Shown: positions 43,500-55,292 of the stretch, in pieces
Position numbering within the stretch: the stretch's first letter is position 1
How the letters are laid out: each line of letters opens with the position of its first letter
Source of the DNA: Hibiscus mutabilis
Taxonomy: Eukaryota > Streptophyta > Magnoliopsida > Malvales > Malvaceae
Assembly (NCBI GenBank): GCA_019671005.1
Contig: CM033745.1
Span: 34,313,526-34,377,525, forward strand
Reading direction: 5' to 3'
Length of the DNA stretch: 64,000 nucleotides
The notes under the pieces: generated by a model
What the model was told of the DNA's origin: nothing
Databases searched by the model: none
The model's input: only the letters and a program-made list of their open reading frames with translations
Program-made: the position numbers and the translations under genes

Positions 43500-44300
43500 T
43501 AAAAAGTAATCTAGAAAAAAAATTTCATCACTTTTTGCATCAAACTTGCCTAAACTGTCTTTTCCATTGTTTAAAACAAAAAATTACATCCAAAAAGTTA
43601 AAATAGCTAATGTTAGGCTTTTTATTTTTGAAAAGCTCATAAGGTGTTTTCTTCAAAATTTGCCTAATCATTATACGGTTGACAATATTACAAGCGGTAT
43701 TTGTGGCTTCCACCCAAAAATACTTAGGCAAATTGTTTTCACAAAGCATGGTTCTAGCCATTTCTTCTAAAGTTCTATTTTTCTTTTCAACAACCTCATT
43801 TTGTTGAGGTGTGCGAGGAGTCAAAAAATTATGGCTAATTCCATTTGAGTTATAGACCTCTTCAAAACTAAGATTTTGAAATTTGGTTCTATGGTCACTC
43901 CTAACATGAAAAATAGAGTAACCAACATCATTTTAGTTTGCTTTTGAAAACGTGATGAATTTTTCTAAAGCCAACCCAAGTAAATCTAGAGAAATCATCA
44001 ACTAAAACAAATGCATATTATTTTCAACCCAAGCTCATAGTTCTTATAGGGCCAAAAAGATCTATATGGATCAATTGTAAAATTCTACTAGCTGATACAT
44101 CATTAATAGATTTAAAAGAAAATCTTTTATGTTTGCCTTTTGCACATGCATCACAAATTCTGTCAAGAGAAAAGTTGATTTTTAGCAAACTTCTTCCTAG
44201 ATCATTTGAAATCAAATTTTCCAAAACACTCATGCTTGCATGTCCTAGTTTTCTATGCCACAACCAAGGATCATACTCATCTTTTGCAACAAACATGCAT
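43500..44300 (-). pseudogene. Sirevirus integrase and pre-integrase segment
   Basis: The minus strand gives the pre-integrase/zinc part at 44296-44024 (WLWHRKLGHASMSVLENL, ICDACAKGKHKRFSF, LIHIDLFGPI), then a broken central part. The segment 43824-43540 follows with MTPRTPQQNEVVEKKNRTLE, which contains the third catalytic acidic residue. Frame breaks near 44020 and 43830 disable it. Confidence 0.85.
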
Positions 44301-44324
44301 TTGAAATATGAATGTCATCTAAAT

Positions 44325-44325
<1 letters not shown>

Positions 44326-44392
<67 letters not shown>
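44326..44392. repeat. (CA)n(TA)n compound microsatellite
   Basis: About 25 CA units followed by about 9 AT units interrupt the Sirevirus polyprotein region upstream of the integrase. It is a likely polymorphic marker. Confidence 0.95.
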
Positions 44393-45449
44393 GTTTCCTA
44401 TTCTATGAACAATAAGCACAATTTTATTAGATGCAATGTCAATGATTTTGCTACAATTTAAATAAAAAATGACATTGAAACCTTTATCACACAATTGGCT
44501 TATGCTTAACAAATTATGTTTAAAACCTTTGACATATAAAACATTGCCAATGAGTATAGAAAAATGATTACCAATAGAACAAATTCATTCAATGTGGTAT
44601 TTGGAGTTGTCACCGAAAGTCACTACTCCTCTACTTTTTAGTTTTAGCTCCAAAAATCAACTCTTGTCTCTAGTCATGTGTCTCGAGCATCCACTATCAA
44701 GGTACTATGAATTTGCACTTAAAGAGTTGGCCATGTAACAATGCTCCCCCTATAAACATAGACTCAAGTCTTGATTTTTGGTACCCAAATTCTTTTGGGT
44801 CCATGAGTATTAGCTCCCAAAATCTTGGTTCCCTTGGGAATCCAAGAAGCAATGGCATCAACATTGTTAGAAGTGACTAGTTCCTTAGGAACCCAAACAC
44901 TCCTAACTTTTTTACCATTAAAAGGCCTTTGGAAGCCTCTATGTTTGTATACATTAAAGTTTCTTCTCACATGTTTGGGTTTTTGAATGGTTTCCTTTTT
45001 CAAAACGAGGTGTCCCAACCTTGTTTAAAGAAGCTTTAAGATCACTTATTTCCTTTTGGAGATCATCATGAACTTTTGAAAGTAGGTTATGCAAGTTTTG
45101 GTTTTTCTTTTCAAAATCCTTTTATTACTTGAAAATCCACAACATTCCTTTCAAGTTCCACATTGGTTTTGGGTAAAGAATCATTTTGGATTTTTAAATC
45201 CGAAATAGTTTTCTTGTTTTTCAAAAGAATTCTTTATACTTCAAAACCAATTTGTCATAAACCTCTTGCAACCCATCATAAACTTCTTGAAGCTCATCAA
45301 AAGTAAAATCAAAATTAGATGAGTTTGAGGTTACCTTAGGATCCTCCTCCAATTCAATGAGAGAAAGTTTAGCTACCTCTTGCTTCTCCTCATCGGATGA
45401 GTCTTCATCTCTTCAAGTAGCTACATGTGCCTTGAGCTTCTTCTTCTTC

Positions 45450-46124
45450 TTCTTTAGCTGGGGACAATCAAACTTGATATGTCCCAGCTTTTTGCACTCA
45501 TAGCATATGATTTGGTCATTCTCTTTTACTTTTTCTTGAAACCCTCCATTTGTTGGAACTTCCTTCCACGGTTGGATTTCATGAACCTTGTGAATCTCAT
45601 GGCTAGCATAGCCATGTCTTCATCTTCTTCCTCACTTGAATCATTGTCTTCTTGTAAAGCTTTGAGAGCAATTATCATCTTTTTCTTCCCCACTTCCTTC
45701 TTCTTTATCTTCTTCTCTTCCTTCTTCTTCTCTTCATTTCTTTATAATCTCATGAGTGAGAAAAGACTCCAAGAGAGCATCAAGCTTCAAGGTTTTGAGA
45801 TCATTGGCTTCTATGATGACGGTCTTCTTTGAGTCCCATGACCTGAGAAGAAAGTAGATAAGCTTCCAAACAAGCTTGTCTTTTGAGATGACTTCTCCAT
45901 ATCCTTTAAGACCATTGACTATTACGGAAAAACGATCGATCATCTTGGTGATGTCTTCATCCAGTTCCATTTTGAAGTTCTCATAGAAAAGATTAAGGAG
46001 CCCAATCTTGGTCTCCCTCACTTCGTTTGTGCCTTCATATGTAGCTTCTAGTTTGTCCCATATCTCCTTCGCACTTGTGCAAGAAAACATCTTGGCATAC
46101 TCGTCCGATCCAATAGCACAAAAG
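45450..46124 (-). pseudogene. Sirevirus gag (UBN2-type) with zinc knuckle, inner part
   Basis: The minus strand encodes a UBN2-type gag: SAKEIWDKLEATYEGTNEV, LNLFYENFKMELDEDITKM, then the knuckle CYECKKLGHIKFDC at 45505-45464. The N-terminal part continues on the other side of element A (50492-50640), where the reading frame resumes. The insertion point carries the duplicated aaaag. Confidence 0.8.
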
Positions 46125-47112
46125 TGATACATGCATGAGCGGGGTTAAATTACTCATATTGGACAAGAAGCTGAATTTGTTCAATGCAAACAATAATGGC
46201 CAAAACAATGAACGCATAGAAGGTCAAAAACAGTGCATCTTGGACAAGAAACTGAATCTGTTTGTGAAGTCTGGAAAGTTAGCTAACTTGCGACGAATTT
46301 TTGGATGAGATCCAGGCATTTATGGGTCAACATGTCTTCTTAAAAATTGTCCGGCTGCAAATTAGCTTTCTAACGCATCTTGAAACGCCTCAATCGGACA
46401 TCTAGATCTCATGATACGTCTATTTTAGCGAAGATAGCACATGCAGAAATTCCTATACGGGATTAATACGGGATTTTTTTATAATTACGAATTTTCATAA
46501 TTTTATTTGATTATTTATAATTTAAATCAATATAGGATTCTGCAATATCTATTAGGATCAGATTTATTTGACTAAGATTTTATTTTTAGCATTTATTTAT
46601 TATTAGAAGTTACTTATCTAATTAGAAAATTAGATTTTAGAATTTATTTATTGTATTTAATTCCTAAGTTTAGTAGGATTAAAACTTCTCCATGGCCTAT
46701 ATAAAGGAGGCTTCACCCACATTGTAATTCAGATTTCATTGATTAATAAAAGGTTATCTTTGGAGATTTTTGTATTCTTTGAGTTTGCAAGTGTTCGATA
46801 AACTTGTCTAGAAGCCATCTTCAACATAAGATCATCAAGTTCTTGTGAGGGAGATCATCTTCACACTCTTGCTTGCCTAGGTAATTGCATCTAGGAGGGT
46901 GGGTTAGAGCCGCTTGAGGTTGCTTGCTTAGATAATTGCGTCTAAGAGGGTGCCGAGGACAAAACAACAACTATCAATTCATCACGCCATCTCCACATAT
47001 TCAAGCTTCCTCCATTGACGCCACCACCATAAGCAAATCTGAATTTTTAGATTTGTTCTTTATTTTGGCTTGTTTTGTTTTTTTATTTATTCAAATTTGC
47101 GCTACTCTATCA
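46125..47112 (+). repeat. Element A 5' LTR
   Basis: A TATA box (ctatataaagg) lies at 46697-46707. In the 3' LTR the same site reads ctctataaagg. Most differences between the two LTRs fall in the first 200 bp. Confidence 0.85.
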
Positions 47113-47953
47113 TTTGGTATCAGATTTGGGATGATTCTTGGCAAGAATTTTGGCGTTTTTGGGAAAAAAACTTGAAAATTAGGGAAAATTCGTCAAAACC
47201 AAACGAGTGAATTTTGAGCTGAAAATTTCCAAATCAGATCTACACCATTCGAGGAGTCACCACACAATATTTCAGAATTTTTGGACTTCGAGAACACCTC
47301 GAACAAAATGGATAAAGTTTTAGCAAAATTAGGGTTTCCCCTACTTTAACCTTATTTTCATTATTTTTTCTTCAATTTTCATTATTTTCAGTTTATTTAC
47401 ATTGTAAAAAGAAAAAAAAAAGAGAAGAAAAGAAATAAAAGTGAAGAAAAGTGAGAAATCTCAAACCTAGCCACCAACCACCATCAAGAATCCTCAAGAC
47501 CAACATCATCAACCACCGCAAACATCATATTGAAATGGATTCAGCATTGGATTTCTTCCTTCAAGTTGTTTCCGGGTTTTGGGGTTATCATCTTTCTAGA
47601 TTAAATTTTTCTACTCTTAGTTTTTTAAGTTCCTTTGTTTTGCTTTTTCTTTCTTCTATTACGCCATTAACACCTTCTCTTTTCTGGTGTGAGTAGGACA
47701 ACAAAGTTGCATTACAATCCTTCTTTCTTGCAACTATATTCAATTGGTGTCAAGCCTTTTCATTGGACTCCTAGTACAATTAGGACTCATTGTTAGGATT
47801 AAACTTCGATTGTAACTTGTTGACTTGTGGCAGGAAGGTCTTTAAAGAGCACGAGATCGGTTTACTTGCCTTGCTAAATATTTATTCTTGGAGTGTTTAG
47901 TGAGATTTCTAGTTTTCTTTTGCTTTTTACCTTTTAAATCTGAATGTTTCGGG

Positions 47954-48949
47954 ATGTCAGAAAAGAGTAACGACGAAGAACCACATGAGGTGACTCTTAT
48001 TAAAGAAGTTTCGGATACTCTCAATAAACTTGAACGGACTGTAACCTCATTGGCAACCAAGCTTGAGCACACTGATACAGTCGTGACCGCAATCACTCAA
48101 ACAATTGGGAGATTAGAAACCACTGCTATCGCAAGCGATACTAAGGAGCCTAAGCGTCCAAATCTTGTTCCCATTTAGAATAGAAGCCAAAACCCCTTAC
48201 ATAGGCACAATCATCGCATAGAACCGAGACGAGCAACAAACACCTTAGCCAAGCCAAAGATCACTGTACCACCTTTTCAAGGAAGGTATGACCCTGATAC
48301 TTATTGTGACTGGGAAAATAGAGTTGATCTTCTATTCGAGCATTATCAATGTCCCGGAGAGGATCAAGTTCCACTGTTGACTCTCGAATTCACTGAATAT
48401 GCATCCATTTGGTGGTCCCAATTGGTCCGCAATCGGCGTCTCAATAGAGAAGCCAAGATAACCTCATGGGGAGAACTTAAAAAAGTCATGCGAGAACTAT
48501 TTGTTCCCCCATTATATCAACGAGAGATCAAACAAAAGTTACAAAGGATCCGACAAGGCTGCAGAACTGTTAATGAGTATCTCAAAGAAATGGAATCATT
48601 GATGCAAAAAGCCGACATACAAGAGGATGAAGATGATACAATGACTAGGTTTGTTATCGGACTCAATGACAACATTCTTGAGGTACTTGAACTCAAAACC
48701 TACTACACCCTTCAAGAGGCATTCCAATTTGCCATGACAATCGAAAAGCGCATCAAAGATCGACAACGATATCGACAGAAGAATTATCACTATGACAGAG
48801 GTACCACTCAACCTTTATCTCATTCTAATTCTTCTAAACCTTTGCTCGACTCAAGTAGACCAAAGCAGAAAATTGAAACATCCAAGTCACCAGACAAAAC
48901 CAAGACAAAAATCCCTATATTGACGGAAAACACACAAACAAGAGGATAG
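47954..48949 (+). pseudogene. Element A gag, with one nonsense codon and truncated C-terminus
   Basis: It starts at ATG 47954 (MSEKSNDEEPHEV), as in element B. A coiled-coil-like segment (LNKLERTVTSLATKLEHTD) is followed by the retrotransposon gag domain (WENRVDLLFEHYQCP, SIWWSQLVRNRRLN, QKLQRIRQGCRTVNEYLKEM). One in-frame TAG at 48176-48178 replaces the CAG of element B; the frame then stays open to 48949. The frame ends before the zinc knuckle that element B carries. The gag resembles that of chromoviruses of the CRM/Reina kind, though the clade is not certain. Confidence 0.8.
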
Positions 48950-49498
48950 TGATAATGAACACATTAGACAAGATGACAATGCTTCTAATCCCTCATGTGA
49001 AGTAGTAGGTCCACTTGCTATACTCTCATCACCTCCCCACAAAGAAAGTAAGTGTAATTCTAACCCTTCATTTGATTCTTGTCCTATCATTCAGTTAGAA
49101 ACACTTTCTCCTCTACAGAAATTGTACATTGATGATAATTTTTGTGAGACGGATATGGGATTTGAGATACAAAAGACTGAGAGTAAAGAGGCCGAGAGTG
49201 AAAAAAGTCAAATTAACGGCCCAAATTTGGTGAGTGAAAATACATATGAGGTAAAAGTCACACAAAACCCAAAAGAAAAAGACAAGAAAAAGAACGCGAT
49301 GAGTGATTTTGTTTTTACTAGTCATTACAAATGTTCAAGTAGTGTTGTCTTATTTTTTCAGGATTTTGTTGAACCATTGAGAGGAGCTCAATTAGATCAC
49401 TCCACATACAACAAAGAAGCCTTTTCAATTGAAGTTGATGATTGTTCTCTCATTGCCGATTTAGATTCGAGGATGAATCCTTTTGAGGAGTGGGGGAA
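48950..49498 (+). pseudogene. Element A residual 3' internal region
   Basis: An open frame from 49122 runs through the purine tract into the LTR. It combines a segment like the protease-RT linker of element B (SEKSQINGPNLVSEN) with a tail (DCSLIADLDSRMNPFEEWG) that probably was the polyprotein C-terminus. About 3-4 kb of polymerase coding DNA is missing between. Confidence 0.55.
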
Positions 49499-50486
49499 TG
49501 ATACATGCATGAGCGGGGTTAAATTACTCATATTGGACAAGAAGCTGAATTTGTTCGATGCAAACAATAATGGCCAAAACAATGCACGCATAGAAGGTCA
49601 AAAACGATGCATCTTGGACAAGAAACTGAATCTGTTTGTGAAGTCTGGAAAGTCAGCTAACTTGCAAGGAATTTTTGGATGGGATCCAGGAATTTATGGG
49701 TCAACATGTCTTCTTAAAAATTGTTCGCCTGCAAATTAGCTTTCCAACGCATCTTGAAACGCCTCAATCGGACATCTAGATCTCAAGATACGTCTATTTT
49801 AGCGAAGATAGCACATGCAGAAATTCCTATACGGGATTAATAAGGGATTTTTTGATAATTACGAATTTTCATAATTTTATTTGATTATTTATAATTTAAA
49901 TCAATATAGGATTCTGCAATATCTATTAGGATCAGATTTATTTGACTAGGATTTTATTTTTAGCATTTATTTATTATTAGAAGTTACTTATCTAATTAGG
50001 AAATTAGATTTTAGAATTTATTTATTGTATTTAATTCCTAAGTTTAGTAGGATTAAAACTTCTCCATGGCCTCTATAAAGGAGGCTTCACCCACATTGTA
50101 ATTCAGATTTCATTGATTAATAAAAGGTTCTCTTTGGAGATTTTTGTATTCTTTGAGTTTGCAAGTGTTCGATAAACTTGTCTAGAAGCCATCTTCAACA
50201 TAAGATCATCGAGTTCTTGTGAGGGAGATCATCTTCACACTCTTGTTTGCCTAGGTAATTGCATCTAGGAGGGTGGGTTAGAGCAGCTTGAGGTTGCTTG
50301 CTTAGATAATTGCGTCTAAGAGGGTGCCGAGGACAAAACAACAACTATCAATTCATTACGCCATCTCCACATATTCAAGCTTCCTCCATTGACGCCACCA
50401 CCATAAGCAAATTTGAATTTTTAGATTTGTTCTTTATTTTGGTTTGTTTTGTTTTTCTCTTTATTCGAATTTGCGCTACTCTATCA
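49499..50486 (+). repeat. Element A 3' LTR
   Basis: It has the same length as the 5' LTR. It is followed directly by the aaaag duplication and resumed Sirevirus gag sequence. Confidence 0.85.
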
Positions 50487-50491
50487 AAAAG

Positions 50492-50842
50492 TTATTGTGC
50501 ATGGCTTTATTATTGATTTGCATCTTCCTTTGATCTTCCTCGGTGTATTCTTGCCTTGTCTTGGGAACGACCGATCTCCTTTTTCCTTCATCAAAATGGA
50601 TGGTCCATCTTCCACTACATCCCAAAGGAGGTAGTCGTTGGATTTGATGAAAAGCCTCATTCTATTCTTCCAATAAGGGTAGTTTACCTCATTGAAATAA
50701 GGCGATTTGGAGATAAATTGTGATTCCTCGAAGTGGTGTCAGGAGGTAGAGGTCATGGCTTGATTTGTTGATTGATTGTACACTGGTAGGATCTACTCAA
50801 GAGGATGTGAAGCCTTTCAATGAGTGTAGCTCATATACCAAT
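50492..50842 (-). pseudogene. Sirevirus gag N-terminus and leader
   Basis: The minus strand carries the gag N-terminal part (PKTRQEYTEEDQRKM, then the sequence that continues at 46124). To its right a degenerate primer site (minus strand TTGGTATATGAGC, about 50831-50842) touches the LTR start at 50843. Confidence 0.65.
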
Positions 50843-52043
50843 TGTTGGGTTGAACAATCAATGCAAATGGCCAAGATTAGGTGAATTGGCAATTAAAAAA
50901 TTTGGTAGAAGTAAATGGAAAGGCAATAAAAATTAGGACACAAGATTTATAGTGGTTCAACCTTCTTAACAAGGTTTACATCCACACTAAGGATTTCTCA
51001 AATCCACTAGATTTGCTTTCCTTTTGAGGCTATAGGAGAAACTCTTACAACTCCCTTAAGGTTTATACCCCAAAACCTTAAGAACACTCACAAAGAGAAA
51101 ATTACAAATTTAGCAAACTGAAAATCCTCACAAGGTATAATGTTTGCACAATTCTAGGCTCACTAAAACCCCAACACTTGAATAAAATGATTACACAATA
51201 AAAGCCTCAAAGATGTTAGATGTGTGCTTGATTGCTTTAGACTTGTTGAATAGTTGTTGAAGAAGCTTTGGAGACTTATTTTATACCCCCATTGATTTTT
51301 AGCCGTTTGCTTAGTTGGGATATTGATTATAGTCATTGGGTTGCATTTTTGCACTAAATGTTGTCTGGCAATACTAGTATTGGTACTCAAACAGTCGTAT
51401 TAGTACTTGCCATAAGAAGAAAGAGTCATTGCAAAAAAAGGGCATCGATACGCGACTATCCGTATTGATACAGAGTGATGATTTTAAAAAGGGTATCGGT
51501 ACGTTTTGTACCATATCAATACTGATTTTCCTCACTATAATCCTTGGAAGTTTTGGTTGAAAAGTCGTAACGATAAGCTTAAGAGGGTATCGGTACGCAT
51601 AACCGTTTTTCAAAACTTATGGTTCCTATAAAATGACAAGGCAGCAGTCAAAAATAATAAATGCAAAGATTTACAAAATCTTTAAACCCTGTATCGGTAC
51701 GCTATAAGTCGTACCGATACTCAAAGGCAATTTGGTTTCCAAGTTTAAAAAGGCATACCAATACGCGCATAGCCGTATCGGTACCCTATAGCCATTAAGC
51801 ATAAATCAGTTTTATAGTAGTGAAAAACTGTATCGATACGACATAGGTCGTATCATTACTCCTGTACCAAACTGGCTATTTTGAGTACCAAAACACTTAG
51901 AAAATATTTGGGGTTTTATTTTTGACGTAGGAAAAGTTTAAGTTCGAATGTCTGTCAATTTAGTGAGTAAATTGAATACTTAAAAAATTATTCCTTTTTA
52001 CAAAATAGTCCTTGTTACATCAAAATCAAATATAGGTTTAACA
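50843..52043 (-). repeat. Central Sirevirus LTR shared by two tandem elements
   Basis: It is a complete 1201-bp LTR: plus strand starts TGTTGGGTTGAAC and ends TTAACA. Its left side touches a primer-binding site, as a 5' LTR should. Its right side touches a polypurine tract (minus strand aaaagggggagat), as a 3' LTR should. GTATCGGTAC-type motifs cluster at 51370-51870. Confidence 0.85.
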
Positions 52044-52415
52044 ATCTCCCCCTTTTTGATATAACAAAACCAAAATAAATTTATAAATCACTCCCCCATT
52101 CTTTAAGGCTAAAAGATATTTTGTTTTTGAAAAACCTTTGAAAAAATTTATATCTCATACTTCTCCCCCCTTTCTTTAGATCAAAATCAAAAGGGCATAT
52201 AAATACAAGTATAAAGCAATATAACTCTAAAGATCATTAAAAAAACACAAATATTATGAATTCAAAGCATAATAAAATTCAAGACATAATATCCAACTTA
52301 AACTTAAAAATATTATAAACCAAAGCATAAGTCATAATGTCATCAAATAAAACAAAGGTGCATAAGCTCAAATCCCAATTGATAATAAGATATGATATGG
52401 AATGAGATGCAAAGC

Positions 52416-53097
52416 CTAAGAGTTGTCCTCATCTTCGTCTTCCTCATCCTTATCGCCAAGAGCTTGATCACGCCATTTAGTATGAAAAGTCGTAAGAGTC
52501 ATGTCCATGGAGGCCACATGATGCTTAATAAAGGTCACTCTAGCATCCATGGAAGCCAAGAAAGTATCAATGGCGTTGAACCTAGTATCCATGGTAGCAA
52601 ACTTCCCATCAAGGTAAGCCATGAGAGCATCAAGGGAAGGTTGAGCAATCAAAGCAACCAGAGCAACGAGGACATACTCAAATGGATCTACAGGAGCATC
52701 ACCGGGAAGATCCGTATTGCAAGTTCAAGAGACTTGTCATCAATAGGATCAGTGAGAGGCACTCCAAGGTCAAGAGAATAGTCTATCTCAAGCTTGTGGA
52801 ACATGAAGCTAAGAGCGGTGCCATAGGTGAAGGAAGTCACGAGGGTGGTATGACGGTTTTGGACTATATGGACCAACTCGACAAATATAATTTGGGCAAG
52901 GTTTGGGTGTTTTTCCTCACGAAAGCAATAAAGCCAAAATTCATCCACCATGCGAATGGTAGACCGCATATCATTGGATGGTCAAAACCACCAAGAGATG
53001 AGAAAATGAAGAAAATGCTCACGTGCATCGAGAACGGTCACTAAGCCACTATAGATTTGACCAAAAGAATTTTCATCATCTATACCTACATCTTCCA
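52416..53097 (-). pseudogene. Second Sirevirus copy: extra ORF fragment
   Basis: Positions 52044-53097 repeat 39261-40290. The minus strand encodes DEFWLYCFREEKHPNLAQI and FTYGTALSFMFHKLEIDYSL (52969-52688), then a C-terminal coiled-coil-like part (MDTRFNAIDTFLASMDARVT) ending in an acidic tail at 52416. A frame change lies near 52670. The fragment is cut at 53097 by element B. Confidence 0.65.
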
Positions 53098-54420
53098 TGA
53101 TACATGTACCACAAGGCAATTCTGAGGACAAGATGGACTTACTTTTCCACTTGGCCCAATAACCCGAGCCAAGTCTAAGCTAATCAAGGACAAGCTGAAT
53201 TCGACCGTCCAAGTATTCGTGAGCCAAGGATTATAAGTTGCCATGAAGAAAGAAGAATTTCTTGAAGGAAGTCCACACTTAGCATCCTTCAAGAATAATT
53301 GGGTCACAAAACTTAACTTGCTGCACCTTTGGAGATGGATATCCATGAGCCTTTAGATGTCCATTAATTAGCCCTTTTTATTGTAATTAGACCCAATACT
53401 TGTTACTATAAAAGATTGAGTCAGATTTTTATTTTTAGCCCAAATTAGGATTTACAAGTGTTTTTAGGCCTAGTTAGCTTTTTAAACAGCCCACACATGC
53501 CTCCTTTCCCAAGAACCAATTTCTTATCATCTAAACCAGCCCAAATACCCTTAAATTCGTCCAAATAAAGGCCCTATCAACTTTTACTTGCTGCCCAATC
53601 AAAACAGCTCTTATCAGCCCATTACTTGATACCCAAGCAAACCAGCCTTCATCAAGTTTACTTGCTGCCCAAGCAACCAGCCCTTATCAGCTTATAACTT
53701 GCCTTATCACCCTATCCCTTGCCACACAAGCACAAGGAGTTTAAAGGCTGTTATTTTATTATTATTTTTAATTAGATTAGATTTTCCTTGTTTTAGTAGA
53801 AGTTAAATTACTTTGTATATCCTTCACCTACAAAAGGATGAAGCCTCCATCATTGTAAGACATATTTTCTTTGATTTATGAAATATTTAGTAAGTTTGTT
53901 TTTGCAAGTGCTGATTACTTGTGCCTTCGAAGTCTTCTTCAACATAAGTTCGACGAGTTCTTGTGAGGGAGATCATCTTCACACTCTTGCTTGCCTAGAT
54001 AATCGCGTCTAGGAGGGTGGGTTAGAGCTGCTTGAGGTTGCTTGCTTAGATAATTGAGTCTAAGAGGGTGCCGAGGACAAAACAACATCAACAATTCACA
54101 AGCCATCTTCATCTTCAACCTTCACACCATCTTCCATAATTCCATAAACAAAGTTGGAATTTTCAGATTTGTTTTACCTATCTTCTTCTTAATCTTTTCT
54201 CATCTTTTTATTTATATTCTTATTTCTTATCATCTAATCCTTCATCTCGTCTTTCTTTCTTTAAATTTCCAGCCTTGAATGTGAAAAATTCAAGAAAATC
54301 CCTTATCTTTTCTCTTGAATTTTCAGATCTGCCCACACTTCCTTGATTGAGTCTAGAGCTCCTAGTTCTTGCAAAAACTTGATTGAAGGCTTCCAAATCC
54401 AAGATTGCGCTACTCTATCA
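53098..54420 (+). repeat. Element B 5' LTR (subfamily 2)
   Basis: It starts TGATACATGTACCAC and ends CTACTCTATCA like element A, but positions 53115-53890 are unrelated to element A's LTR. From about 53900 to 54130 it again resembles element A (gagggagatcatcttcacac, gagggtgccgaggacaaaac), and then diverges until the final ~15 bases. The primer site and the leader after it are shared with A. Confidence 0.8.
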
Positions 54421-55292
54421 TTTGGTATCAGATTTGGGATGATTCTTGGCAAGAATTTTGGCATTTTTGGGAAAAAAACTCAAAAATTAGGGAAAATTCG
54501 TCAAAACCAAACGAGTGAATTTTGAGCTGAAACTTTGCAGATCAGATCTACACCATTGGTGGAGTCACCACACAAAATTTCCGAAATTTTGGAGTTCGGG
54601 AACACCTCGAACGAAGTGGATAACGTTTCAGCCAAATTAGGGTTTTCCCCCCTTCTTTAACCCTATTTTCGTTATTTTTTTCTTCAATTTTCGTTATTTT
54701 CAGTTTATTTACCTTGTAAAAAGATAAAAAAAAGAGAAAAAAAGAAAAAAAGAAAAAAGAAAAGAAAAGAAAGAAAAGTGAAGAAAAGTGAGAAAGCTTA
54801 TACCTAGCCACCAACCACCATCAAGAATCATCAAGATCACCATCATCAACCACCACAAGCATCACATTGAAGTGGATTCAACATTGGATTTCTTCCTTCA
54901 AGTTGTTTCTGGGTTTTGGTGTTATCATCTTTCTCTACTAATTTTTTTTTATTCTTAGTTTCTTAAGTTCCTTTGTTTTGCTTTTTCTTTCTTCTATTAC
55001 GCAATTTAACACCTTCTCTTTTCTGGTGTGAGTAGGACTAAAAGTTGCATTCCAATCCTTCATTCTTGGAACTATATTCAATTGGTGTCAAGCCTTTCAT
55101 TGGACTCCTAGTACAATTAGGACTCAGTGTTAGGATTAAACTTTGATTGTAACTTGTTGACTTGTGGCTGGAAGGTCTTTAAAGAGCACGAGATCGGTTT
55201 ACTTGCCTCGCTAAATATTTATTCCTTGGAGTGTTTAGTGAGATTTCTAGTTTTCTTTTGCTTTTCACCTTTTTAAATCTGAGTGTTTCAGG

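Larger units (their letters stand above)
46125..50486 (+). mobile_element. Gypsy element A: non-autonomous, gag-bearing, perfect 5-bp duplication
   Basis: LTRs 46125-47112 and 49499-50486 are both 988 bp, start TGATACATGCATGAG and end CTACTCTATCA. The duplication aaaag lies at 46120-46124 and 50487-50491. The primer-binding site TGGTATCAGA follows the 5' LTR; a purine-rich gaggagtggggga precedes the 3' LTR. Internal DNA (2386 bp) has gag and a short linker-like ORF only. Reverse transcriptase, RNase H and integrase are deleted relative to element B. Near-identical LTRs suggest a recent insertion into the Sirevirus gag. Confidence 0.9.
26000..52043 (-). mobile_element. Sirevirus-like copia element with two nested insertions
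   Basis: The minus-strand order is: 5' LTR 50843-52043, gag (50640-50492 then 46124-45450), integrase (about 44300-43500), reverse transcriptase/RNase H (42950-41643), an extra ORF (40753-39620), polypurine tract, 3' LTR (26000-26720 and 38837-39260). The extra ORF between RNase H and the 3' LTR and the 1.2-kb LTR fit the Sirevirus (SIRE/Maximus) lineage. The 3' LTR was split by a 12.1-kb gypsy element and gag by element A. Without these the element would be about 9.5 kb. The right LTR continues directly into a second internal region. Confidence 0.8.

Noticed and set aside
44315..44512. 65-codon minus-strand frame with alternating residues
   Set aside because: Half of it is the translated CA/TA microsatellite; only its right end belongs to the Sirevirus polyprotein.
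45479..45832. 117-codon plus-strand frame rich in Phe and Ser
   Set aside because: It is the antisense shadow of the Lys/Glu-rich Sirevirus gag segment.
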